Of a DNA stretch of 64,000 nucleotides, positions 16,333-25,251 are shown in pieces (the stretch's first letter is position 1; each line of letters starts with the position of its first letter). The position numbers and the translations under genes are program-made. The stretch is from Segniliparus sp051660745. GTDB taxonomy: Bacteria; Actinomycetota; Actinomycetes; Mycobacteriales; Mycobacteriaceae. The DNA is taken from NCBI RefSeq assembly GCF_051660745.1, contig NZ_JBOFQF010000017.1:102412-166411 (forward strand), in the 5' to 3' direction. The notes beneath the pieces were generated by a model that saw nothing but the letters and a program-made list of their open reading frames with translations, did not search any database and was not told where the DNA came from.

Positions 16333-17723
16333 CCTTCTCCCAGCAGATGCTTGAGCATCACGGGGTCGAGCAGATCCCGCTTCGGGCGCGCTCGGGATCC
16401 TTGCGCTCTCAATCGTGGTTGTGGGCGGCGGCGAACCTCAATCCGTTCGTCATCGCCTACGGCTTTTTCGCTGCGGAGTTCGGGTTGTCGTGGCAGTGGG
16501 CGGCGGTCGCGGTCGTTGTTGGCTGTGCTGTGGGCTACGGCCTGCTCGGCTTGGTCGCGGTCGTGGGGGCGAGAGGCGGGCGGCCGACTATGGCGCTGAG
16601 CCAGTCGGTTTTCGGGCGCACAGGCAACTTTCTTCCAGGCGCGGCGAGCTGCCTGGCGCTCTTGGGTTGGAGCGCGGTGAACCTGGTGCTGGCGGTCCTT
16701 GCCGCTGTTTCGCTGTACGAAGAGAGGGCAGGCTTCGAGGCGGGGGGTCGTGCTCGGCTTGTGTGTTTCGCCGCAGTCGCCCCGGTGGTTCTCATGATCG
16801 CGTTTTTCGGGTACCGGTTGCTGATGGCCGTGCAGCGGTGGATCGCCCTCTTGGCTTTCACGGTGGTCGCGGGTTATGCGGTTCTCACCGCGCATCTGGT
16901 CCATCTCCCGGAAAGCTCTGCCGCGCCGGGGCTGGCGGCGCTGACGGGCGGGGCGGTGTTCGCGCTTGCTGCCGGGGGGTTGGCGTGGGTGATGGCAGGC
17001 GCGGACTACAGCCGGTATTTGCCCGCGTCGGCGAAGGCGTCGAGCGTCGCGGGTTGGACGGCGCTTGGGGGAGGGCTGCCTGCGGCGCTGCTGATGTTGT
17101 ACGGGGTGTTGCTGTGCGCGTCACGCCCCGAGCTCGTCGCAGGTTTGGGCCAGGACCCTGTCGGCGCGCTCGCGAGCCTCGTCCCGCCGTGGTCCGCCGC
17201 AGTTTTTCTGTCCGTGACCGCCGTCGGGTTCATGAGCAACGCGGCGATCAACCTCTACTCCTCGGGCTTGAGCCTGCTCGCGCTCGGCGTCCGGCTGCGC
17301 AGGCCGGTGGCGGTCGTGGCCAACGGGGCGCTCGTCCTGGCCGCCGCAGGGTACGTGGTGTTCGTGTCGCCGGGATTCTCCGTGGCGTTCGAATCATTCC
17401 TCGACATCCTCGGGGTGCCGATCGCCGCATGGTGTGCGGTGTTCCTCTCGGAATTCGCGCGGGGAAGCGAGTGGTCTATGCCCGCTTGTCCGGCCCGGGC
17501 CACAGGGAACACCGGAGCCGTGGTGCTTGCGAGCCTCGTGGGGTTTGGGCTCATCACCTCGCGTGACCCCGTGCTCAGGCCGATCCTCGGCTGGTTGTTC
17601 ACCGAGCACGCCAAACAGTCGGGTTGGGGTGCGGCGAACGTTGGCGTGCCGGTCGCGTTCGTCCTGGCTTGGGCGCTCAGTCGAGTTTTCTCGCCTCGAT
17701 CAGAAGGAACTTCGGCGCGGTGA
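16329..17723 (+). CDS. NCS1-family permease (purine-cytosine type)
   Basis: 464 aa and about twelve hydrophobic segments. The N-terminal RSGSLRSQSWLWAAANLNPFVIAYG matches the NCS1 signature (charged loop, then the W-x-x-AN-x-x-P helix). NCS1 proteins import nucleobases, allantoin, hydantoins or thiamin-related compounds by cation symport; the substrate cannot be read here. ATG at 16329 overlaps the upstream stop. The 3' end overlaps the convergent methyltransferase gene by 47 bases. Confidence 0.88.
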   Translation: MTFSQQMLEHHGVEQIPLRARSGSLRSQSWLWAAANLNPFVIAYGFFAAEFGLSWQWAAVAVVVGCAVGYGLLGLVAVVGARGGRPTMALSQSVFGRTGNFLPGAASCLALLGWSAVNLVLAVLAAVSLYEERAGFEAGGRARLVCFAAVAPVVLMIAFFGYRLLMAVQRWIALLAFTVVAGYAVLTAHLVHLPESSAAPGLAALTGGAVFALAAGGLAWVMAGADYSRYLPASAKASSVAGWTALGGGLPAALLMLYGVLLCASRPELVAGLGQDPVGALASLVPPWSAAVFLSVTAVGFMSNAAINLYSSGLSLLALGVRLRRPVAVVANGALVLAAAGYVVFVSPGFSVAFESFLDILGVPIAAWCAVFLSEFARGSEWSMPACPARATGNTGAVVLASLVGFGLITSRDPVLRPILGWLFTEHAKQSGWGAANVGVPVAFVLAWALSRVFSPRSEGTSAR

Positions 17724-18405
17724 AGCGCTCCTGCCACCACGGGTCCAGCATCTGTTCCGTCGAGGGGCGCGGCTCCTTCAGCCCGGTGATCGCGAACCCG
17801 GCTTCGGCGAGCAGCGCGCTGTAGGACTCCAACGGGCGGACCCAGTAGACCACTGGCGCGGGCGATCTCGTCCCGTCGACCTCGAAGCACCGAGAAGCCC
17901 GGTAGTTGGCGAAGTAATCCTCCACGTCGCCCCCCTGGTGCGTGAAGCAGGGGTGCAGCATCAACACGACAATCTTGCCTTCAGGCCGTAGGACGCGGGC
18001 CGCCTCGGAGAATGCCGGAGCGGGGTTCTCGAGATCGTTGACCACGTGGTTGAGCACGACGATGTCGAAGCTCGCCGCGAACTCCGTGGGCAGGTCGCCT
18101 GCGTTCGCGACCAGATGCTCCACGGCGATCCGGCGTTGAGCCGCCTCTTGCCGGGCGGCCTCGACCAGCTCCACGGCAGTGTCCACGCCCACGACCTGCG
18201 CGCCCCGTTCGGCGAGGAGCCGTGAGAGGTACCCTTCGCCGCAGCCCGCGTCGAGCACGCGCAGCCCCGCGAGCGGGCCGACGAGGGAGAGCACCGCCGC
18301 GTCCGTGAGCTCCGTCCGGTATCGGTCCCGCCTCCGGCGGATGATGTCGACCCAGAACGCCGCGTTCTGCGAATAGCTGCTCGCGCCCAGCGCCTGGTTC
18401 GTCAA
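17677..18405 (-). CDS. class I SAM-dependent methyltransferase
   Basis: 242 aa, with a TTG start supported by CGGAGG six bases upstream. The SAM-binding motif I is VLDAGCGEGYLSRLLA near residue 50, followed by VVGVDTA (motif II acidic end), FDIVVLNHVVNDL (motif IV) and LRPEGKIVVLMLHP. It resembles UbiE/Methyltransf_11 small-molecule methyltransferases. The substrate is unknown. It is a single gene on this strand, tail-to-tail with the permease. Confidence 0.88.
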   Translation of the reverse strand: MTNQALGASSYSQNAAFWVDIIRRRRDRYRTELTDAAVLSLVGPLAGLRVLDAGCGEGYLSRLLAERGAQVVGVDTAVELVEAARQEAAQRRIAVEHLVANAGDLPTEFAASFDIVVLNHVVNDLENPAPAFSEAARVLRPEGKIVVLMLHPCFTHQGGDVEDYFANYRASRCFEVDGTRSPAPVVYWVRPLESYSALLAEAGFAITGLKEPRPSTEQMLDPWWQERFTAPKFLLIEARKLD

Positions 18406-18655
18406 AAAATCCTCCGGATTGAGTTAAAGGGCTTGCGACCGGCCACCCGTGCCTCGGGCATGCCAGCCGTAAGTTGCTGGGGTCTTGGCCGCATAGCGTA
18501 CCCTTTGTCGCCCCCGAACTCCACCGATCCGAACTCAGGCCGCGCACCGAGAAACACGCAGTTCGCGCACGGGTTCTCACGTTTTATCGGTTCGCAACCG
18601 CGATGCGCGTCTCTAAATCGCTAGGATCGTGTCTCTGTCGCACGCCCCACACGCG

Positions 18656-18961
18656 CTACCCGCGCACCTCGCGTTCGTTCCTGCCGGACATCTTCGGGTC
18701 CGAAGCCCCCGTCACGTGGTCCACGTGGTGGTCGCCGCTTTGCAAATTGGCGACCTCGGAGGCGGTCTCCGTCTCGTGGTGGTGCCGCTTGTCGGTGTTG
18801 CGGTAGCGCGTGTACATGAACATGTAGAAGGCAGGCCCGCCGAGCAGGCACACCAAGCCGTACCACTTGCTGTTGTCGCTGGACGACGAGTGGGACGAGT
18901 GGGATTGGGCCACGACGAGATCTGTCATGGCCGACAGGTGGCTCAAGACCAAGGAACCCAT
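18656..18961 (-). CDS. small His/Ser-rich one-TM protein
   Basis: 101 aa with AAGGAGG five bases before its ATG. One membrane segment (WYGLVCLLGGPAFYMFMYTRY, residues about 33-53) is flanked by a Ser-His stretch (HSSHSSSSDNS) and a cytoplasmic-looking His-rich tail (KRHHHETE, DHHVDH). It is the third gene of an operon with the zinc-ribbon and SPFH proteins, 15 bases after the former. The His clusters suggest metal binding, which would fit the zinc-ribbon neighbour, but this is inference. Confidence 0.75.
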   Translation of the reverse strand: MGSLVLSHLSAMTDLVVAQSHSSHSSSSDNSKWYGLVCLLGGPAFYMFMYTRYRNTDKRHHHETETASEVANLQSGDHHVDHVTGASDPKMSGRNEREVRG

Positions 18962-18976
18962 GCTTGCCTCCTTCTC

Positions 18977-20512
18977 TCAGAACATCAGATACGACGCGAG
19001 CGCGCCGAAGGCCGAGCAGACTTCGACCACGCCGGACATGACCCAAAGGCGCCACATGTTGAGCGGCACCGAGCCCATGGTCTCGCCGGTGCGCCCGTTG
19101 ACGGCGATGTAGTGCAGGAGCTCGTTCCCGTTGCTCTTGCGCTCGTAGTAGCTGTAAAGCCAGACGGGCAGGTAGGCGGAGATCCAGCGCTCGCCGCGCA
19201 CGTCGATGTCCTGCTGGCCCCAGCGCACGCCTCGGTCGTAGAAGCCGAGCGTCTCGGCGGCGCGGAAACGCCCGATGTCTTGCGCTTGCAGACGTGCTTC
19301 GTCGAACATCGAGTCGATGTCGAGATCGCGTCGCTGCGAAGTGAATCCCGAGAGGTAGTTCGGGTCGTAGCGCACCGCGTTCTTCGTGTCGAACGGCATG
19401 ATCGAGTTGATGATGTTGTTCGTGTTGCGATCGGTGTGGAAGTCGCGCTTGTCGGCCGCCGACTCGATCGTGAGGTCGTCGATGTAGAGGTCGAATTTGC
19501 GGGCCACCTGGAACACGTCGTAGTCGTAGCGCGTCTCCGACCGCTCGTTGTCTCCGCTGCCGACGCGAACCGAGTAGGAGCTGGTCGTGTGCTCGCCGTA
19601 TCCGGTGAACTCGAGCTCGGCGTTGAAATCGACGATGAGATAAGGCAGGTAGACGCCCACGACGTTTTCGGGGGCGAACTGCGCGATGAACTTCCGGTTC
19701 GCGAAGAACTTGCGCTTGCTGGCGAATTCGGAGATCCGGCGGACCGCTTCTGCTTGTGGGAGCGCGAAGGGCAGCACGACGTCGGGCACGGCGCCGTTCT
19801 GGATCTGCTGGTTGATGGAGAGTTTGTTGCGGCACCAGTGGCAGCGCGCCTGCACGGCATGGGCGGTGTCGATCGACACTTCTGCGCCGCAGGCGTTGCA
19901 TTTGAAGCTGACGACCTGGTCGACCCCCGGCACGACATTCCCCGACCCGGAACCGATCTGACGTCCGCGCAGCTCGCTGATGGGCGAGTTGAGATTGAAC
20001 ACTTCGGCGGCGTTCTGCCCGCTCCACGAGAACCGGCAGAACCGGCACACGAGGTTGCTGCTCTTGATGTCGAGAGCGATGTCTGTGGAGCCGCAGCGCG
20101 GGCATTTGTTGAGCCCGTCGCCGCGTTCTGAGCCGGTCTGGATGACTTGCGGCCCGTCGTGGCTCTCGTAGGTCACTTGCGGCGCTTCGCCGGGGGCGTA
20201 CCCCGCGTTGTTCTCCGCGTCGCGCGTGTGCCGCACGTCGTCCCACGTGGTTCCTTGGAACGATTCCGCAGGCGTCTCTTGGGCGGCTTGGTCTGGCGGG
20301 ATCAAGCCTGCGGTTTGGGCTCCGCCTTGGGGCGGTGGCGGTGGCGGTGGCGGGTACGCGCCTTGGGGCGGTGGCGGTGGCGGGTACGCGCCTTGGGGCG
20401 GTGGCTGCGGCGGGTAGTTGGCTTGGGGCGGCGGGTAGCCTGCTGGCGGGTATCCGCCTTGGGGCGGCGGGTACGCGCCTGGCCAGTTGCCACTGTTGTG
20501 CGGGCCTGTCAT
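18977..20512 (-). CDS. Pro-rich double zinc-ribbon protein with C-terminal membrane segment
   Basis: 511 aa. Residues 1-65 are a PPPQG(A/G)YPP low-complexity tail. Two TFIIB-like ribbons follow: CPRCGSTDI...CRFC near residue 137 and CNACGAEVS...CHWC near 205. A large mixed domain (about 230-480) ends with a hydrophobic stretch. It shares the Pro/Gln/Gly/Tyr-rich low complexity with the SPFH gene, which lies six bases upstream. Similar zinc-ribbon/SPFH neighbours exist in other actinobacteria (from memory), without an assigned function. Confidence 0.8.
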   Translation of the reverse strand: MTGPHNSGNWPGAYPPPQGGYPPAGYPPPQANYPPQPPPQGAYPPPPPPQGAYPPPPPPPPQGGAQTAGLIPPDQAAQETPAESFQGTTWDDVRHTRDAENNAGYAPGEAPQVTYESHDGPQVIQTGSERGDGLNKCPRCGSTDIALDIKSSNLVCRFCRFSWSGQNAAEVFNLNSPISELRGRQIGSGSGNVVPGVDQVVSFKCNACGAEVSIDTAHAVQARCHWCRNKLSINQQIQNGAVPDVVLPFALPQAEAVRRISEFASKRKFFANRKFIAQFAPENVVGVYLPYLIVDFNAELEFTGYGEHTTSSYSVRVGSGDNERSETRYDYDVFQVARKFDLYIDDLTIESAADKRDFHTDRNTNNIINSIMPFDTKNAVRYDPNYLSGFTSQRRDLDIDSMFDEARLQAQDIGRFRAAETLGFYDRGVRWGQQDIDVRGERWISAYLPVWLYSYYERKSNGNELLHYIAVNGRTGETMGSVPLNMWRLWVMSGVVEVCSAFGALASYLMF

Positions 20513-20518
20513 TGCGGA

Positions 20519-21880
20519 CTAGAGCCCGAGCGCCTTGGCCTTGGCGGCGTCGTAATCGGCCTGTGTGATGAGGCCCTGGTCGAGCATGTTCTTGTACTGC
20601 GCGAGCTTGGCCACGGGGTCTTCGCTGGCAGGCGCTTGCTGCTGTTGCGGGGAGTCCTGTGCGGGTGCGCCTTGCTGGGGGTAGCCCTGGGCGGGTGCGC
20701 CTTGCTGCGGGTAGCCCTGTTGCGGGTAACCCTGGGGGTAGCCTTGTTGCGGGTAGCCCTGCGGGTAGCCTTGCTGCGGGTAGCCCTGGGGGTAGCCTTG
20801 TTGCGGGTAGCCCTGTTGCGGCGGCACCTGCTGATACGGCGTCGGTCCGGCGGGTTGCTGCAGGCCGCCCACTGCGCCGCCTGCCGCGTTCAGGCCCATG
20901 CCCATCATCGCGATGCCCGGAGCCCCGCCGCCGGACTCGCCCGCGGCCTGGAAGCCGCGTGCGACCGACTGCTGCAGGAAGGAGTTGCCGCGCGAGCCGC
21001 TCAATGCGTCAGCCTTCTTGACGTCGGACAGCAGCGCGCGGGTGTCCTCGTCGTACTCGATGGACGCGATCGCCACGTTGACGATGGTGATGCCGCGAGC
21101 GCTCTGCCAGTGGTAGCCGTTTTCGACGGCGGCCGAGAGCGACTGGGCGAAGCCGAGCGAGTCGCCCTGGATGCGGGCCATCCGGTTGCCCTTGCTCGGG
21201 TCGTTCGTGTAGTGCGAGAACGCGGGCGCGAGCGAGGACACGACCTCGTTGAAGAGCTGGGTGGCGGCGTCGTTCTCGAAATCTGTGAAGTCGAAGACCG
21301 CGCCGCCCGGCTGCAGGTACGTGAGGGGGACGAACTGCGCGGCGAAGAGGATCGGGTCGAGGATGCGCATCGTGTAGGTGCCGCGGGTGATCGCGCCGAC
21401 CTGGGCGCCGAGATAGGCGTCGTCCCAGTAGATCTCCGACTGCGTGCCGAAGCGGTTGTTCGGGATCTCGCGCAGGTTGACGTAGAACACCAGTTGTTGG
21501 CTGCCGGGCTGGCCGCCGAACTTGAAACGCTCCCACGACTGTTTGATCAGCGGGCTGACGATACCGTCGCCCGCGAAAATCGACTGCGAGTTGACATCGT
21601 TGGAACGCCACTCGTAGCCGCCGGGCTGGGCGATGAAGCCAGTGATCTTGCCGTCCTGGAAGGTGAGCAGCCCAGTGCCCTCGGGGACGACGATCTTCGA
21701 GCCGTTGCTGATGATGTTCGACGACCCGTGGACGTTGGACCCCCGGCCCGCGTTTTGGCCGGAGGGCACACCGGGGAAGATCGCCGACGTCGGAGCGACC
21801 TGTGGCGGGACGATGAAATCTTTCCACTGGTCGGCCAAGGTTCCGCCGATCGCGCCTGCGAACGCCTGAATGAATCCCAC
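20519..21880 (-). CDS. SPFH-domain (virion-core/YdjI-like) protein with PQQGYPQG repeats and SHOCT tail
   Basis: 453 aa from a GTG preceded by AAGGAG seven bases upstream. The N-terminal GFIQAFAGAIGGTLADQWKDF and the following beta-rich region (residues about 60-280) match bacterial SPFH proteins of the virion-core/YdjI type, which oligomerise on membranes. Residues about 355-405 are a run of YPQQG/YPQG repeats. The last 34 residues (PVAKLAQYKNMLDQGLITQADYDAAK) are a SHOCT oligomerisation motif. It heads the three-gene unit with the zinc-ribbon and His-rich membrane proteins, suggesting a membrane-scaffold complex. Confidence 0.85.
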   Translation of the reverse strand: MGFIQAFAGAIGGTLADQWKDFIVPPQVAPTSAIFPGVPSGQNAGRGSNVHGSSNIISNGSKIVVPEGTGLLTFQDGKITGFIAQPGGYEWRSNDVNSQSIFAGDGIVSPLIKQSWERFKFGGQPGSQQLVFYVNLREIPNNRFGTQSEIYWDDAYLGAQVGAITRGTYTMRILDPILFAAQFVPLTYLQPGGAVFDFTDFENDAATQLFNEVVSSLAPAFSHYTNDPSKGNRMARIQGDSLGFAQSLSAAVENGYHWQSARGITIVNVAIASIEYDEDTRALLSDVKKADALSGSRGNSFLQQSVARGFQAAGESGGGAPGIAMMGMGLNAAGGAVGGLQQPAGPTPYQQVPPQQGYPQQGYPQGYPQQGYPQGYPQQGYPQGYPQQGYPQQGAPAQGYPQQGAPAQDSPQQQQAPASEDPVAKLAQYKNMLDQGLITQADYDAAKAKALGL

Positions 21881-21934
21881 TTTTCCGCTCCTTAGCCTTT
21901 CGGGCGACCCGAGAGTGGTCCCCAGACCGCCAAG

Positions 21935-21979
21935 TATATGGGGTGGCGGGTTTATCGGGTTTATATGGGGTGGCGGGTT
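21935..21979. repeat. 18-bp direct repeat, 27-bp period
   Basis: TATATGGGGTGGCGGGTT occurs exactly at 21935-21952 and 21962-21979. It lies 55-100 bases upstream of the SPFH start. Each copy has an AT step beside a G-rich core, so it could be an operator or a repeated promoter element. Confidence 0.6.
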
Positions 21980-22018
21980 CTGGCGCGCGTGGGCCTTCGC
22001 TGGGGGACGGTCTGATGA

Positions 22019-22047
22019 TTGCGAGCCTGCTCCGGTCGCGCTATGAT
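22019..22047 (+). promoter_or_regulatory. sigma-A-like promoter for the 956-aa/metallopeptidase unit
   Basis: TTGCGA (22019-22024) and TATGAT (22042-22047) are spaced by exactly 17 bp. Transcription would start near 22054, giving a leader of about 320 bases that contains the four 16-bp repeats. Confidence 0.5.
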
Positions 22048-22110
22048 CATGAGAGCCCCGTTCTGGGGTTTCGAACTGAATTTCTTTCGGACCTTCGCCC
22101 GATCCGCTCC

Positions 22111-22174
22111 CCGAAAGGCTTGCCCGCCGAAAGGCTTGCCCGCCGAAAGGCTTGCCCGCCGAAAGGCTTGCCCG
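22111..22174. repeat. four perfect 16-bp tandem repeats
   Basis: CCGAAAGGCTTGCCCG is repeated four times without a mismatch at 22111, 22127, 22143 and 22159. In RNA each junction can fold as GCC-GAAA-GGC, a mini-helix closed by a GNRA tetraloop. The run lies in the presumed leader of the 956-aa gene. Confidence 0.8.
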
Positions 22175-22375
22175 GGAAATGGCGACGCGAAGACCGCGAA
22201 CCTCATCAATGATGTATCTGCTCTTCCGCAGTGAGCCGCAGTTCCAGGACGACCTGATCGAGCTCGGGCACATCGCCTGACTTGCCGCATTCCTGTCAGC
22301 CACGCGCGAGCGCAGGAAGCGCCGCCGCCCGACATTTTCGGCATGCAGTGGACGAGGAGTCGAGGAGGAAACCTC

Positions 22376-25246
22376 ATGACCACCGTCAAACGGATCACCG
22401 ATCTGTCCGACTACACCACCGTGCTGCCCTATGCCAGCGAGCTGTTCGGCATTTACCAGCCGCTGCTGGGCTGGAAGTCCAAGCGCATCGCCAAGCGGGT
22501 CGCGGACGGCTACCAGGCGGACAAGAGATCGCTCATGGACCGGCTCACCCGCCGATTCGCCGCCGTCGTCGACATCCGGTACGGCGAGGGCGAGCGCGTC
22601 AGCATCGCGCTCAAGCCGGGAGTGCTCCAGGGCGTCAAGCAAAGAGCCCACGACAGCGTGCTGCTGGACACGCTGGCGGCAGACCTCCCCGCCGCTGTCG
22701 TGCCCGGCCCGGACGTGTGGGCGCAGAAGATCACGCCGACGCGGGTCGAAGCCGTGCTCGGCAAAGACGTCGTCGCGGCGTACACGTCCGCGTACCGGGA
22801 GATCCGCAAGGCCGACGGCGGCGACGCGGGCGAGCGGTCGCGGGGGGCGGCATCGGCGCTGGACAGGAAGAACGCGCAGACTGCCGCGTTCGAGCACCAG
22901 CTCCAACGCGAGTCCGCGCTGGCGGGGCTCCTGCTCAAGCTTGTCGCGGAGAAGGACTTCGCGGCGCTGGCCGCGCTCTTCTACGCTCCGAGGGACAACA
23001 TCGAGGAAGCCGAAGACCTCATCCGGCGCGCGAACGCGGCCGACGGCGCGGACGCTCTGCTGAGCATCGGGAACTTCGACCCCCAGGACCGCGTGGGCAT
23101 CAAGAGCGTGGTGCTCTCGCCCATCAGCGTCGTGCACCTGTTCCGGCAGTATTTCTTCGAGCTGGACACGTTCCTCGGGACGCCCGTCAGCCACGTGTGG
23201 CTCAGCCCTGGGTCCAGCGTCGAGCTCGTCGAGGTGCAGACCCGCAGGACGACGGTGGAGCGGACCCTGCAGACGGTGCTGGACACGATACAGAAATCGG
23301 AGTCCGCCACGACCGACCGCGACGAGATCTCCGACGCCCTCAAAGAGGACAACAGCCAAGACATCAAGTTCGGCGCGAGCGTCAAAGCGTCCTACGGCCC
23401 CATCGAGGCGACGTCCAGTTTCGACTACAACAATTCGCAGAAGCTGGCCCGCGAGGCGACGCACAAGCAGATGCGGGAGAAGACGAGCAAGCTCTCCTCG
23501 GAGATCCGCAAGAATTTCACGTCGACGTTCAAGCAGGTCACCGAGTTCACCGACGTCTCAAGCGTCAAGCATGTGATGGCCAACACCGGCAGCGGCCTGA
23601 TCAACTACGAGCTGCGCCGGAAGATGCGCCAGGTCGGGGTCCAGGTGCAGGACATCGGCACGTACCTGTGCTGGCAGACCTATGTCGACGATCCCGGCAA
23701 GACCCTCGGCCTGGCGAGCCTGCTGCATATCGCCAAACCTGCGGACCTGGACGGCATCCCCCACCCGGAGGAGATCCCGCTGCTGCAACCCTTCGCCGAC
23801 GAGCGGATCGTGACGATCCCGTTCATCTCGATCGAGGGCACCGACGCCGACAACGAGGGCGAGGTCTACGTCGACGGCGTGGAAGCCGACAACTCCGAGT
23901 GGTTCGGGACCCTTGAGAAGATCCAGTCTGATTTCCTGCAGGAGTTCGTCGCGGCCAAGGCCAACTACGAGCTGACTGGCGTCGAGTTCGACTCGCAGGG
24001 CAAACCGGTGACCGCGTCCCGGAAGGGCCCGATCGCCAACTCCGGCGAGAAGGCGAGTTTCGTCCTGCATCTGAATTCTGCGGATTTCCAAGGCCAGAAC
24101 AGCCTGACGCTCAAACTCGTCCTGCACTGGTCTCCGCGAGCTGGGGCCAACAGCGACATCGTCGCCAAGAACGAAGCGAATCTGGCGAGCTTCAAAGCCG
24201 CTGAAAAGGCCGCCTACGAGCGGGCCTATGTCGAGTCCGTCAAGGAGCGGGTGACGCTGGCGAGCCAGATCACCACGCGAAGCAGCGACGACCTCCGCGA
24301 GGAGGAGCGGATTGTGGTGTATCGAACGCTCGTCCAGGACATGCTGCTCAAGGGTGTCGAGCTGCCCGACGACCGGACCAGGCACGTCGCAGCCGAGCTG
24401 TTGAACTCCATTTTCGACGTCGACAAGATGCTGTATTTTGTGGCGCCGGAGTGGTGGCGGCCCCGGTTGCACCGCAGCAGCCAGCAACTCGGCCAGGCCT
24501 CGGGCCCGCCGCACGATCGAGCCGCGCTCCTTGGCGCCGACATCCGGCCCGCGCTGCGCCAAGGGCTGCTCGCGCACACGTTCAACGCGAACACGAATGC
24601 AGCGCCCCCGACGTCCAGCGCGGCGCGAGTCGGCTGGGGCGGCGTCGACGATCCGGCCAGGGACAACTATTTGATCACCGAGTCCTCGGACCCGGCCAAA
24701 CTGGGAAGCTCGTTGGGCTGGCTGCTGCAGCTCGACGGCGACAATATGCGCAACGCGTTCCTCAACGCGCCGTGGGTGAAGGCGGTCATCCCGGTGCGGC
24801 CGGGCCGGGAAGCGGCGGCCATCGACTGGCTCAAAGGCGTGGAGGGCATGAACGGGATCACCGACGACGTGCTGTACCACACCGACAATCCCGCCGAGGT
24901 GGACGTGGACGGGCAGCCCCTCGACGGCCAGAAGATGATCGACGTGCTGATGGACCTCGCCGAGAAGGTTCGGCGCAAGTACCAAGAGGGCATCCAGACC
25001 GGGACGTTCCCCAAGCCAGGGGAGGTCGCCGACCCGCAGCTGGTGGACGACGAGAACACCGTCACGGCGACGCCGATCGACCGGGTGTACGAGCATGGCT
25101 TCTTCCCGCTGCAGGGGAGCTTCCGGGCCGACGTCGCCGGGAACTACGAGATCTTCGACCAATGGGTCGAGATCCTGCCGACCGACCAGATCGTGCCCGT
25201 CGAGGTGAAGTACGACCCGCGCAGCGGGCGCATGATCGTGGAGTGA
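22376..25246 (+). CDS. 956-aa protein of unrecognised family
   Basis: ATG at 22376 follows GAGGAGGAAACCTC. It has no signal peptide or membrane segment. The N-terminal 300 residues are helical. Residues about 290-430 contain a charged, possibly coiled-coil stretch rich in Lys, Ser and Thr. A motif-like block NYELRRKMRQVGVQVQDIG near 425 looks conserved in character, and the last 350 residues are mixed with Pro/Ala linkers. I recognise no catalytic motif. It is coupled to the HExxH metallopeptidase gene, so the two may form a substrate/protease or structural/processing pair. A large cytosolic assembly protein is one possibility. Confidence 0.85.
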   Translation: MTTVKRITDLSDYTTVLPYASELFGIYQPLLGWKSKRIAKRVADGYQADKRSLMDRLTRRFAAVVDIRYGEGERVSIALKPGVLQGVKQRAHDSVLLDTLAADLPAAVVPGPDVWAQKITPTRVEAVLGKDVVAAYTSAYREIRKADGGDAGERSRGAASALDRKNAQTAAFEHQLQRESALAGLLLKLVAEKDFAALAALFYAPRDNIEEAEDLIRRANAADGADALLSIGNFDPQDRVGIKSVVLSPISVVHLFRQYFFELDTFLGTPVSHVWLSPGSSVELVEVQTRRTTVERTLQTVLDTIQKSESATTDRDEISDALKEDNSQDIKFGASVKASYGPIEATSSFDYNNSQKLAREATHKQMREKTSKLSSEIRKNFTSTFKQVTEFTDVSSVKHVMANTGSGLINYELRRKMRQVGVQVQDIGTYLCWQTYVDDPGKTLGLASLLHIAKPADLDGIPHPEEIPLLQPFADERIVTIPFISIEGTDADNEGEVYVDGVEADNSEWFGTLEKIQSDFLQEFVAAKANYELTGVEFDSQGKPVTASRKGPIANSGEKASFVLHLNSADFQGQNSLTLKLVLHWSPRAGANSDIVAKNEANLASFKAAEKAAYERAYVESVKERVTLASQITTRSSDDLREEERIVVYRTLVQDMLLKGVELPDDRTRHVAAELLNSIFDVDKMLYFVAPEWWRPRLHRSSQQLGQASGPPHDRAALLGADIRPALRQGLLAHTFNANTNAAPPTSSAARVGWGGVDDPARDNYLITESSDPAKLGSSLGWLLQLDGDNMRNAFLNAPWVKAVIPVRPGREAAAIDWLKGVEGMNGITDDVLYHTDNPAEVDVDGQPLDGQKMIDVLMDLAEKVRRKYQEGIQTGTFPKPGEVADPQLVDDENTVTATPIDRVYEHGFFPLQGSFRADVAGNYEIFDQWVEILPTDQIVPVEVKYDPRSGRMIVE

Positions 25247-25251
25247 CGATC

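Larger units (their letters stand above)
21881..22375. other. 495-bp divergent spacer between the SPFH unit and the 956-aa gene
   Basis: This spacer has no convincing gene. It contains an 18-bp direct repeat near the SPFH start, a rightward promoter at 22019-22047 and four 16-bp tandem repeats at 22111-22174. A 23-codon ATG frame (22209-22280) lacks a ribosome site. The leader to the 956-aa gene would be over 300 bases. Confidence 0.6.

Noticed and set aside
18629..20131. Long plus-strand open frame opposite the zinc-ribbon gene
   Set aside because: It is antisense to a gene with clear zinc-ribbon motifs; long shadow frames are expected in GC-rich DNA.
22209..22280. 23-codon frame beginning ATGATGTATCTG in the leader of the 956-aa gene
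   Set aside because: There is no Shine-Dalgarno sequence and no conserved feature visible; it could be chance in a 500-bp spacer.
23558..25162. Long minus-strand frame opposite the 956-aa gene
   Set aside because: The plus-strand gene has a strong ribosome site, coding-like composition and coupling to the next gene; the minus frame has none.
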